From an uncultured Collinsella sp. (lineage in GTDB: Bacteria > Actinomycetota > Coriobacteriia > Coriobacteriales > Coriobacteriaceae), in the NCBI GenBank assembly GCA_902495355.1, contig CABUWV010000002.1:62001-126000 (forward strand): a stretch of 64,000 nucleotides of DNA, written 5' to 3'. The notes under the pieces were generated by a model. The model did no database searches and was not told the origin of the DNA. It worked only from the letters and a program-made list of their open reading frames with translations. This document shows, one piece after another, positions 33,867 through 41,888 of this stretch; positions within the stretch are counted from its first letter, which is position 1, and each line of letters begins with the position of its first letter. Position numbers and translations under genes: made by a program.

Positions 33867-34607
33867 TTGGCAAGAATCCTGTACAGTGAAATTTACCGAA
33901 GCCTACGAGAGCGAATTGTCGAAGGCAAGCATCCCGTGGGATCGCTCCTTCCTTCCGAACAAAATCTTTCCAAAGAGTTCTCCTGCTCTCGAATGACGGT
34001 GCGCAAGGCTATCTCACTTCTCGCAAATGAAGGTCTAGTTCAGTCCATTAAAGGCAAGGGAGTCCTCGTAATCGAGACGTCACATGCAGGCACCAGCAAA
34101 GAGGGCGCATTCACCGTAAGCGGCCTTTGTTCGTTCAGCGAATCGGCACACGCGATCGGAGCAATCCCAACGTCAAAAATCGTCTATTTCGAACACGTAA
34201 GCACCAATAAGTATCTAGCTCAGTTGACGGGATTTCCCGAAGGAGAAGACCTTACGCATTTGAAGCTCGTCCGCATGCTCGACGATAAACCGGTCGCAGT
34301 CGACCGCCACTACTTCCTAACTTCTTCCGTTCCCGGCTTAAACGAGCAGAATGCCACCCTATCGCTCTTCCATTACATCGAGGATGAGCTAGGGCTCACC
34401 ATTGCCGTGAGCAAACGAACGATAACCCTCGACCAGCCCGACACCGAGGACTGCCGGCTGCTTGGCGTCGATTCTTCTTCGTATCTGGCAGTCGTAACCA
34501 GCCAGACATTCGACTCAACCGGAACTCAATTTGAGTACATCGAGGCACGTTACATTCCAAGCATTTTTCATTTTCATGACACGGCAACGCGCACGCCCTT
34601 ACCCTAG
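33867..34607 (+). CDS. GntR-family (HutC/UTRA) transcriptional regulator (second copy)
   Basis: 246 residues, homologous to the regulator at 17697-18452. Winged helix: ILYSEIYRSLRERIVEGKHPVGSLLPSEQNLSKEFSCSRMTVRKAISLL; UTRA domain from ~75 to the end with LTHLKLVRMLDDKPVAV and EYIEARYIPSIFHF. The start is a TTG at 33867, supported by AAGGAG 6 nt upstream; no ATG fits. Divergent from the GH4-EIIBC unit, with two TGTCTAGACA sites between. Likely the sugar-phosphate-responsive repressor of that unit. Confidence 0.9.
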   Translation: MARILYSEIYRSLRERIVEGKHPVGSLLPSEQNLSKEFSCSRMTVRKAISLLANEGLVQSIKGKGVLVIETSHAGTSKEGAFTVSGLCSFSESAHAIGAIPTSKIVYFEHVSTNKYLAQLTGFPEGEDLTHLKLVRMLDDKPVAVDRHYFLTSSVPGLNEQNATLSLFHYIEDELGLTIAVSKRTITLDQPDTEDCRLLGVDSSSYLAVVTSQTFDSTGTQFEYIEARYIPSIFHFHDTATRTPLP

Positions 34608-34689
34608 CAAACGGCACGGAGTAGACTCTTCCCTAATTAATTTGTTCAAATCAGAACCACCCTTAAAAAGGATGGTTTGCTCTTAGGGT

Positions 34690-35395
34690 ATAACCCACGG
34701 GCCCCGGGCTCGCGTCTAAAGGCGCGGGCCCGGACTTCGTCCAGGCCTAGTGCATCTTGACCCGTGGCGCGCCGGTCGAACCGGCAGGATCACCCCCTCT
34801 TGAAGGGATCCTCGTACTCCTTCACGCTCAGCTTGTCCAGCGCGATGTCGTGGGACTCCTGCTCCCTGATGTACTTGGCGATCGTCGCCTCGTTCAGGCC
34901 GACGGTGGACACGTAGTAGCCCTCCGCCCAGAACTTCCTGTTGCCGAACTTGTACTTGAGGTTGGCGTGCCTGTCGAATATCATCAGCGAGCTCTTCCCC
35001 TTCAGGTAGCCCATGACGCTCGCGACGCTGTACTTCGGCGGGATCGCCAGCAGCACGTGCACGTGGTCGGGCATCAGGTGCCCCTCGATTATCTCGATCC
35101 CCTTGTACTCGCACAGCTTCCTGAGGATCTCCCCTATGTCGCCCCTGATTTGGTTGTAGATCACTTTGCGCCTATACTTCGGCGTGAACACGATGTGGTA
35201 CTTGCACATCCACTTCGTGTGGGAAAGGCTGTAGGCCTTCTGGGCCATGGCGACCACCCCTTCGACTCGAATTCTTGACGGCCTGAACAATCGTCAATAT
35301 CGGTCGGAGGGGTGGCTTTGTAAAGCCGTTTGTCTCCACCCGCGTAGCGGGTGGTTTAAAGCTGGCCGCTGCGCGGCCAGCAGACTAAAGTCTTG
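34690..35395 (-). mobile_element. IS200/IS605-family element (transposase-only type)
   Basis: About 0.7 kb with one TnpA gene and subterminal hairpins instead of inverted repeats: GGGCTCGCG/CGCGGGCCC at 34706-34731 on the downstream side; CCACCCGC/GCGGGTGG at 35336-35354 and GCTGGCCGC/GCGGCCAGC at 35361-35381 on the upstream side. No TnpB gene. The outer boundaries are my estimate, since IS200-type insertion makes no target duplication. It sits between two complete genes and breaks nothing obvious. Confidence 0.75.
34790..35248 (-). CDS. tnpA: IS200-type Y1 transposase TnpA
   Basis: 152 residues, the standard TnpA length. HUH metal-binding motif HVHVL (His62, His64) and the catalytic Tyr in AKYIREQ (Tyr126). 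Opens SLSHTKWMCKYHIVFTPKYRRKV, the conserved IS200 start. It acts on single-stranded DNA hairpins. Complete frame with no disruption, so it may be active. The longer frame to 35290 lacks homology. Confidence 0.95.
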   Translation of the reverse strand: MAQKAYSLSHTKWMCKYHIVFTPKYRRKVIYNQIRGDIGEILRKLCEYKGIEIIEGHLMPDHVHVLLAIPPKYSVASVMGYLKGKSSLMIFDRHANLKYKFGNRKFWAEGYYVSTVGLNEATIAKYIREQESHDIALDKLSVKEYEDPFKRG

Positions 35396-35404
35396 AAACA
35401 AGAG

Positions 35405-35435
35405 AGCCGGGGCCCGCACGATGCGGACCCCGGCT
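35405..35435 (-). terminator. Terminator of the glutamine synthetase gene
   Basis: Stem AGCCGGGGCCCGCA/TGCGGACCCCGGCT with one mismatch and a 3-nt loop, 30 nt after the stop; the minus strand continues CTCTTGTTT. Confidence 0.75.
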
Positions 35436-35464
35436 TAATACCGTGACGATATGTTGGCTATGCC

Positions 35465-37552
35465 CTACACGTAGAACAGAATGTCGTCGTAGGTCGGAAC
35501 CGGCCAGTAGTCGGCGGCCACGATCTCCTCCATGGCGTCCACGGCGGCGCGCAGCGTATCCATAGCGGGAACGACCTCGTGTGCATACGCATTGGCCTGC
35601 TCCTGACCATCGAGGGCCTCGGCCTTCTGATGTACGGCGTCGAGCGCCTTGATGGAGTCATTGATGGCGGTGATACCGTTGCAGAGCTTGTTGAGCGTGT
35701 TCTGCTCGCACTGCATGGCGGCCTCAGCACCGGCGGCACGAATAGTCTCAAGGCCCTTAGCGACCTTGGTGGCATAGGCGGTAATGACCGGGCGATAGGT
35801 ACGACGCGCCTCGCGGACCATCGTGGTGGCCTCGATGTTCATGAGCTTGTTGTACTTCTCGAGCTTGCAGTCGTAGCGGCACTGAGCCTCGGCCTTGGTC
35901 AGGACGCCCGTCTCCTCAAAGAGCGCGATGGCCTTATCGGAAACAAAGGCGGGCAGGGCGTCGGCCGTGGTCTTGTTGTTGGCAAGGCCGCGCTTCTCAG
36001 CCTCAACGGGCCACTCGTCGGAGTAGCCATCGCCGGAAAAGAGGATGCGCTGGTGGTCGGTCAGGACCTTCTTGCAGTACTCGAGCGCAGCGTCCTGGAA
36101 CTCATCCTCGGGCGTACCCTCAAGCGCGTCGGCGAAGGACTTGAGCGACTTGGCCACGGCGGCATCGAGCACCAAGTTGGAGTCGGAGACGTTCTGCTCG
36201 GAGCCGCAGGCACGGAACTCGAACTTGTTGCCGGTGAAGGCAAACGGGGAGGTGCGGTTGCGATCGGTGTTGTCCTGCATCAGCTTGGGCAGGGTATCGG
36301 CGCCCAGGTCGAGCACGCCGCGCGTGGCATGGACGGAAGCCTTGCCATCGATGATCTTCTCGACGACCTCGGTAAGCTGGTCGCCCAGGAAGATGGACAT
36401 AATCGCCGGAGGAGCCTCGTTGGCGCCCAGACGATGGTCGTTGCCGGCCGAGGCAACGGAGGCACGCAGGAGCTCCTGATAGTTATCGACGGCCTCGATC
36501 ACCGCGGTGAGGAAGACGATGAACTGCAGGTTGTCGAGCGGGGTGTCGCCCGGGTCGAGCAGGTTCTCGGACTCGGTGCCAAGCGACCAGTTGTTGTGCT
36601 TGCCCGAACCGTTGATGCCCTCGAAGGGCTTCTCGTGCAGCAGGCAGACCAAGTCGTGGCGGGAGGCGATGAGCTTCATCTTCTCCATCATGACCAGGTT
36701 CTGGTCGATGGCCTCGTTGACCTCGCCGTAGACAGGGGCGAGCTCATGCTGGCAGGGAGCGACCTCGTTGTGTTTGGTCTTGGCGGGAATGCCGAGCGCC
36801 CACAGCTCATCGTCCAGGTCCTTCATATAGGCCGAGACGGTGGGGCGGATAGCGCCAAAGTAGTGCTCCTCGAGCTCCTGGCCCTTGCAGGGAGCAGCAC
36901 CAAAGAGGGTGCGGCCGGTGATGACCAGGTCCTTGCGCTTGCGGTAGGCGTCCTTCTTGATCAGGAAGTACTCCTGCTCGTCGCCCACGGAAGGAACGAC
37001 CTTCTTGGGGGTCTTGCCAAACAGCGCCAAAACGCGCTTGGACTCACGCGAGAGCGCGGTCATGGAGCGCAGCAGCGGGGTCTTCTTGTCCAGGGCCTCG
37101 CCCGTGTAGGAGCAGAAAGCCGTGGGGATGCACAGGACATCGTCCTTGATAAAGGCGGGGCTAGTGGGGTCCCAAGCGGTGTAGCCACGGGCCTCGAAGG
37201 TAGCACGCAGACCGCCGTTGGGGAAGCTCGAGGCATCGGGCTCGCCCTGGATGAGGTTCTTGCCCGTAAACTTTGTAATGGCGGTGCCGTCGTGGTTGGG
37301 CTCCAGGAAGCTGTCGTGCTTCTCGGAAGTAATGCCCGAAAGCGGCTGGAACCAGTGCGCGTAGTGCGTCGCGCCCTTGGAGATGGCCCAGACCTTCATG
37401 GCATGGGCAACGGCGTTGGCCACATCCAGGTCGAGCGGCTCACCGCCCTCGAGGGTTGCAGCAAGGCGCTTCCAAATGTCCTTGGGGAGGTAGTCCTTCA
37501 TGACTTCCTCAGAGAACACCATGGTCCCGAAGCGGTCAGTAAGTTCGGCCAT
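35465..37552 (-). CDS. glnA: Glutamine synthetase type III
   Basis: 695 residues, the GSIII length (types I and II are ~350-470). Makes glutamine from glutamate, ammonia and ATP in the cytoplasm. Landmarks: FRMAELTDRFGTMVF start region, HYAHWFQPLSGITSEKHDSF, EQEYFLI, ELAPVYGEVN, NGSGKHNNWSLGT (ATP/glutamate site) and RLGANEAPPAIMSIFLG. Start 37552 has AGGGAG 6 nt upstream. Transcribed alone with its own terminator; the 427-bp upstream region contains a long imperfect inverted repeat. Confidence 0.96.
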   Translation of the reverse strand: MAELTDRFGTMVFSEEVMKDYLPKDIWKRLAATLEGGEPLDLDVANAVAHAMKVWAISKGATHYAHWFQPLSGITSEKHDSFLEPNHDGTAITKFTGKNLIQGEPDASSFPNGGLRATFEARGYTAWDPTSPAFIKDDVLCIPTAFCSYTGEALDKKTPLLRSMTALSRESKRVLALFGKTPKKVVPSVGDEQEYFLIKKDAYRKRKDLVITGRTLFGAAPCKGQELEEHYFGAIRPTVSAYMKDLDDELWALGIPAKTKHNEVAPCQHELAPVYGEVNEAIDQNLVMMEKMKLIASRHDLVCLLHEKPFEGINGSGKHNNWSLGTESENLLDPGDTPLDNLQFIVFLTAVIEAVDNYQELLRASVASAGNDHRLGANEAPPAIMSIFLGDQLTEVVEKIIDGKASVHATRGVLDLGADTLPKLMQDNTDRNRTSPFAFTGNKFEFRACGSEQNVSDSNLVLDAAVAKSLKSFADALEGTPEDEFQDAALEYCKKVLTDHQRILFSGDGYSDEWPVEAEKRGLANNKTTADALPAFVSDKAIALFEETGVLTKAEAQCRYDCKLEKYNKLMNIEATTMVREARRTYRPVITAYATKVAKGLETIRAAGAEAAMQCEQNTLNKLCNGITAINDSIKALDAVHQKAEALDGQEQANAYAHEVVPAMDTLRAAVDAMEEIVAADYWPVPTYDDILFYV

Positions 37553-37763
37553 ACGGAACTCCCTTCGTATCGGCACCGCGTGAGAAGCGGTGTTGATTAC
37601 TAACGAACGAGTCATAGCTTAGACTCGCCGTGTTTCCGCGACATTACCGTTATGTTGCTGTCGCGAAACCAATCAATGAGGTTACCCTATCGAGGCGGCG
37701 TTGCCACCCTCAACAGCCAATCAACTGCATAAATTGCAGACCTCTCTCCATGGTTTAAGGGTA

Positions 37764-37839
37764 GTCAATTTGGGATGGAGCTCTATTAACTGGTATTTTG
37801 CATCAGATACCAGTCTTTATAGTCCCATCCTAGATTGAC
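37764..37839. repeat. Long imperfect inverted repeat in the glnA-metF promoter region
   Basis: Outer arms GTCAATTTGGGATGG (37764-37778) and CCATCCTAGATTGAC (37825-37839) pair at 13 of 15 positions; inner arms CTGGTAT/ATACCAG (37790-37796, 37807-37813) pair perfectly. The 76-nt unit would fold into one long hairpin. The rest of the 427-bp gap (37553-37978) has no supported gene. Confidence 0.6.
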
Positions 37840-37978
37840 CGCCCTGTTATAGGAAATGCCGATAGCAAAGCATTTTCTATTGGTATCCTCAAATAGCGAG
37901 TGAAACTCCACCGTGGCACAGTGGTGCTGTAGAATCCTTACAACACATCACACTATTACGTATCTAGAGGAGCACGAT

Positions 37979-38851
37979 ATGCGCGTCGACGAGGTTTTTA
38001 AGCAGGCAGCATCCCAGGGCACCGTACCCGTTTCGTTTGAGATGTTCCCGCCCAAGGGCGAGCTGACCCTCGACACGGCTCGCGAAGTGGCAGGCAATCT
38101 GTGCAAGCTTTCGCCGAGCTTTGTCTCGGTCACCTGCTCGGCCGGCGGCTCGGGCAACGGTGCCGCCACCGCCCCCATCGCGCATATGATTACGAGCGAA
38201 TTCGACACGCCCTCGGTGGCACACCTTACCTGCGTGGGCCGGTCGCATGCCGATATCGCCGCCAAGATCGATGAGTATCGCTCGGCCGGCGTGGAAAACG
38301 TGCTGGCCCTGCGCGGCGATCTTCCCGCCGGCGCGACCGAGGACGACAAGCCCGCCTCCGACTACGCCTACGCCCGCGACCTCATCCCCGAGCTCGTCGA
38401 CGCCGGCTTTTGCGTGGGCGCCGCAGCCTACCCCGAGGGCCACATTGCCTGTGAGGACCTCAACGTCTCGGTCGAACACCTCAAGCAAAAACAGGACGCC
38501 GGCGCGAGCTTCTTTGTGACGCAGCTTTTCTTTGATAACGAGTGCTTCTACCGTTTTCGCGAGCTTGCCGACAAGGCCGGCATCACCGTGCCCATTACCG
38601 CGGGCATTATGCCGTTTATGGGCAAGTCGCAGATCAGCCGCATGGTCTTTATGTGCGGCGCGTCGCTGCCCTCCCCCGTCATCAAGATTCTCGCCAAGTA
38701 CGAGAACGACCCCGAGAGCCTGCAGGCAGCCGGTGTAGATTATGCCGCCCGTCAGCTTTGTGACCTCAAGGAGCACGGTGCCGACGGCCTGCACCTGTAC
38801 ACTATGAACCGTCCTGCAATCGCCGCGACCATTATGGAGCGCCTGGGGTAA
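37979..38851 (+). CDS. metF: Methylenetetrahydrofolate reductase
   Basis: 290 residues. Reduces 5,10-methylene-THF to 5-methyl-THF, the methyl donor for MetH. FAD-barrel motifs: VSFEMFPPKGE (Glu of the active site), VSVTCSAGG, VLALRGDLP, FVTQLFFDN and GIMPFMGKSQI. Start 37979 has GAGGAG 6 nt upstream. Its TAA overlaps the ATG of the next gene (TAATG), coupling it to the MetH reactivation protein. Confidence 0.96.
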   Translation: MRVDEVFKQAASQGTVPVSFEMFPPKGELTLDTAREVAGNLCKLSPSFVSVTCSAGGSGNGAATAPIAHMITSEFDTPSVAHLTCVGRSHADIAAKIDEYRSAGVENVLALRGDLPAGATEDDKPASDYAYARDLIPELVDAGFCVGAAAYPEGHIACEDLNVSVEHLKQKQDAGASFFVTQLFFDNECFYRFRELADKAGITVPITAGIMPFMGKSQISRMVFMCGASLPSPVIKILAKYENDPESLQAAGVDYAARQLCDLKEHGADGLHLYTMNRPAIAATIMERLG

Positions 38852-39642
38852 TGGAAAAACCGCACATCGATACAACCACTGTCGAAGTGCCGGCCGACCT
38901 TGCGTCGCCGGCGCTTTACCGTGTCGATGCTGCGCACCATCCCCGTGTCGACCGTGCCGAGATGCTGCGGTATCTGGGTTACGGCGGCCAGCAGATTGAG
39001 CCCGAACTGTCACGACGTATTGAGCTTGTCGTTGAACGCCTGGAATTGGACATTGAGCCCCGTGGCGTGCGCCGCGTATTTGCCGTCGATGCCACGGGCG
39101 TGGACGAACAGGGCAAGCCTTGCATCCGTCTGGTCGGCACCAACGTTGAGCTGCGCGGTCGTGATATCTATCGACATCTCAAAGACGCCCGCTTTGCCGC
39201 GCTCATGGCATGCACTCTCGGCATGGATGCTGAGCGCCGTTTGCGCACCACGGGAGCCCAACATCCCCTGGAGGGCGCCGTGCTCGACGCCGCGTGCTCC
39301 GCTTACGTGGAAGCCGCCGTTGAGCAAATGGACCAGCAGGTCAAGATGGACGCCGCCGTTCATGGGCTCGCCGGCAACTGGCGCTTTAGCCCCGGCTACG
39401 GCGACTGCCCGCTCTCGGCCCAGCGCTCGATCGTCAATGCGCTCAACGCCACGCGGCTCATCGGCCTGACCGTCACGCCCACCAGCCTGCTCATGCCCAC
39501 TAAAAGCGTGACAGCGGTGATCGGCCTGTTCGACGGCGAAGTCCACGACGCCCAGAGCCGCCCCACCTGCAATATCTGCCGCATGCGCGAGCACTGCCGC
39601 TTCCGCGCCGCCCACACCACCTGCTATTCGCATTCTGAATAA
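38851..39642 (+). CDS. Stand-alone methionine synthase reactivation-domain protein
   Basis: 263 residues. The second half is the MetH activation (AdoMet-binding) domain: GNWRFSPGYGDCPLSAQRSIVNAL followed by GLTVTPTSLLMPTKSVTAVIGLF, the RxSPGYxxCP and KS-x-SA/TAIIG signatures. A C-terminal NICRMREHCRFRAAHTTC cluster has four Cys. In E. coli this domain is the C-terminus of MetH; here metH (41872-44442) lacks it, so the two proteins should cooperate to re-methylate inactive cob(II)alamin. Coupled to metF by TAATG. Confidence 0.88.
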   Translation: MEKPHIDTTTVEVPADLASPALYRVDAAHHPRVDRAEMLRYLGYGGQQIEPELSRRIELVVERLELDIEPRGVRRVFAVDATGVDEQGKPCIRLVGTNVELRGRDIYRHLKDARFAALMACTLGMDAERRLRTTGAQHPLEGAVLDAACSAYVEAAVEQMDQQVKMDAAVHGLAGNWRFSPGYGDCPLSAQRSIVNALNATRLIGLTVTPTSLLMPTKSVTAVIGLFDGEVHDAQSRPTCNICRMREHCRFRAAHTTCYSHSE

Positions 39643-39751
39643 AATGTCAATTGATGGCACGGTATCGAGGGAATCTCATCCGTATGTAAGCGGATGTCCT
39701 CACAAACAAGTACCATAAGATTCCAAATAACAACTATCTGAAAGCCAGTAC

Positions 39752-40912
39752 ATGCACAACATTCTGCAGTTCTCGCCACAACTAACCGCGCTTGAGTTTT
39801 TTTCAGGCATTGGCTTGGCTCGTGCCGGCATGGCAAAAGCCGGAATCAAAACAATCTGGGCAAATGACATAGACCATACTAAATGCGCCATGTACGGCCA
39901 GTGTTGGGGCGATGAGCATCTAGTCGAGCAGGATGTCCACACACTCGACCCCGACTTAATACCCCAAGCCGACATCGCATGGGCGTCAAGCCCTTGCACA
40001 AACTTATCTCTCGCGGGAAACAGGGAGGGACTTATCTCTGGCAAAGAGTCCAGTGCGTTCTTTGGCTTTATTAAGGCCATCGAAGGAATGGGCGATCGTG
40101 CCCCGCGGGCACTTGTTCTCGAAAATGTCATCGGCCTTGCCACGTCTAATAACAGTGATGACTTTAGACTCGTTTGCCAGGAATTTAATCGTTTAGGCTA
40201 TTCATGCGACGCTTATTTTATCGATGCACGGCACTGGCTTCCCCAGTCACGCCCCCGCATGTTTGTCGTCGGATTAAAAAACCCTCTTCCCAACAGCCGA
40301 CTCGATTCCTCGCTTCGTCCTGAAAAGGTCTCCTGGATTCACTCCGACCCTTCACTCATTACGCACGTCTCTCACCTAAACGAGCCAAGTCCACTTCGCA
40401 TGACGGGCCTTGCAACGGTTGTTGAAAATATTCCCGAGAACGACAAGCGTTGGTGGAACAAAAACCAAGTACAAGCATTTATCGACTCACTTGCACCGCA
40501 TCAAGCAGAGCGCCTTCAGCGCTTCTTAAATGCCAAAGAAAAAATTGTTCGCACTGCTTACCGTCGCACGCGATCGGGCGTTGTGCGCTGGGAAATCCGT
40601 GAAGAAGAAATTGCCGGATGTCTAAGAACGGCTCGCGGCGGCTCATCAAGACAGGCAGTCGTTATATGCGAAAACGGAAAGATAGAAGTTCGCTGGATGA
40701 CTGGAACTGAATATGCCCGTCTCCAAGGTGTTGACTCATGTCAGTTTAGCGGCTTCTCGGATGCTCAGATTCGCTACGCATTCGGCGATGCAGTTGCCGT
40801 GCCAGTTGTCACTTGGCTTATAAAAAATGCAGTCAAACCCGCGCTTATGTCTTCAAGGAACGGAGTGGACAATAATGGAAATGACCAATTGCTCCTTGAG
40901 CGAGCCCGATAA
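39752..40912 (+). CDS. DNA (cytosine-5) methyltransferase of a type II R-M system
   Basis: 386 residues. C5-MTase motifs in order: I, ALEFFSGIGLARAGM (~14-28); IV, WASSPCTNLSLAG with catalytic Cys near 84; VI, LVLENVIGL; VIII, RHWLPQSRPRMFVVGL; IX/X, GVVRWEIREEEIAGCLRTARGGSSRQAV and SDAQIRYAFGDAVAVPVVTWLIKNA. G+C is visibly lower than in flanking met genes, a sign of transfer. Its 3' end overlaps the next gene by 38 nt. It lies inside the methionine-synthase cluster, between the reactivation gene and metH. Recognition sequence unknown. Confidence 0.93.
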   Translation: MHNILQFSPQLTALEFFSGIGLARAGMAKAGIKTIWANDIDHTKCAMYGQCWGDEHLVEQDVHTLDPDLIPQADIAWASSPCTNLSLAGNREGLISGKESSAFFGFIKAIEGMGDRAPRALVLENVIGLATSNNSDDFRLVCQEFNRLGYSCDAYFIDARHWLPQSRPRMFVVGLKNPLPNSRLDSSLRPEKVSWIHSDPSLITHVSHLNEPSPLRMTGLATVVENIPENDKRWWNKNQVQAFIDSLAPHQAERLQRFLNAKEKIVRTAYRRTRSGVVRWEIREEEIAGCLRTARGGSSRQAVVICENGKIEVRWMTGTEYARLQGVDSCQFSGFSDAQIRYAFGDAVAVPVVTWLIKNAVKPALMSSRNGVDNNGNDQLLLERAR

Positions 40913-41888
40913 AGACATCTTGGATGCCATTGAACTCTGGTACGAATCCAAGCGCAGCAAGCGAGGCAACGTCAACCGTAACGTCATGGCGGTTGGCATA
41001 GGCATAAGCGAGCTGTTGCAAAACCGTTTTCCGCTCACCGACGATTATGTGCAATCGGACAAGGGGAGCCAAGTACGAGGCCTAAGTGGAGCATGCATCA
41101 AAACAGTTTTAGCCAGACATGGGGAAACGCGTGCCTTCGCGTCAGAGGGCGGCAGAACCTCACGCGGCACACTCCCGATGGCGCTTGAGCTTGCCACGAT
41201 TATCAACTCTGCCCTACCCAGTGACATTTGCGAAGACACTCGTCTTGAAGCTGCGAATGCAATCGCCAATTTCTTCGTCGAGCGAATCCAGGTCGATTTC
41301 TTTAACCGGCAGAGAATCAAAGTCGAAATCGATCTTCAAAAACCAATTTCTGTCATTGTCGATGATATCCTAGCCGAAGCAAGCCTACGGTCCGATAAGC
41401 CAACGGGTACCGTCGCACAGCACCTGGTAGGTGCAAAACTAGAGATGTTATTTCCAACCATAGAAATCGGAAAGGACAACTCAAACGCCGCCGACCAGCA
41501 GACAGACCGTTCTGGCGATTTCCAAATCAATGATGCTGCATTTCATGTGACTGTATCGCCAATGGCCAAATTGACCGATCGATGCCGAGATAACATTCGA
41601 AATGGCATTCGGCCCATCGTCGTTGTCCCCCACGATAAAGTTTCCTTCGCTTACGGACTGTTCGAAAGTGAGGGACTCGGCAATCGCGTACAGGTTATCG
41701 CACTCGAATCGTTTATCGGCATCAATATTGAAGAGTTATCGTTCTACAAGCGAGGCCTAATTCGATTAAATGTCGCACGGCTTCTTGCCCACTACAACAA
41801 GCGAATCGAAGATATCGAGCCCGACAAATCTCTTCAAATAGAAATTCCTCAGTGGGCTCTAGACGAAATGGATGCACATGGCGAATAG
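40875..41888 (+). CDS. Putative restriction endonuclease partner (DUF4928-like)
   Basis: 337 residues from ATG 40875 (GGAG 9 nt upstream). From memory it resembles the DUF4928 proteins found beside Dcm-type methyltransferases; I hold this with moderate confidence. Visible features: an N-terminal helical region, HLVGAKLEMLFP (~195), and GDFQINDAAFHVTVSP (~220), which reads like the core of a PD-(D/E)xK-type nuclease (Asp followed by a hydrophobic strand with His-x-Thr). C-terminal helices end in QWALDEMDAHGE. Low G+C like the methyltransferase. Its last 17 nt overlap the annotated start of metH, so ribosomes finishing it could start metH. Confidence 0.65.
   Translation: MEMTNCSLSEPDKDILDAIELWYESKRSKRGNVNRNVMAVGIGISELLQNRFPLTDDYVQSDKGSQVRGLSGACIKTVLARHGETRAFASEGGRTSRGTLPMALELATIINSALPSDICEDTRLEAANAIANFFVERIQVDFFNRQRIKVEIDLQKPISVIVDDILAEASLRSDKPTGTVAQHLVGAKLEMLFPTIEIGKDNSNAADQQTDRSGDFQINDAAFHVTVSPMAKLTDRCRDNIRNGIRPIVVVPHDKVSFAYGLFESEGLGNRVQVIALESFIGINIEELSFYKRGLIRLNVARLLAHYNKRIEDIEPDKSLQIEIPQWALDEMDAHGE

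Noticed and set aside
35579..37603. Plus-strand 674-codon frame across glutamine synthetase
   Set aside because: Shadow; the minus-strand product is an unmistakable GSIII.
37840..37978. SAM or cobalamin riboswitch upstream of metF
   Set aside because: The leader is short and I could not identify SAM-box or B12-box sequences; only a small CACCGTGG-type hairpin is present.
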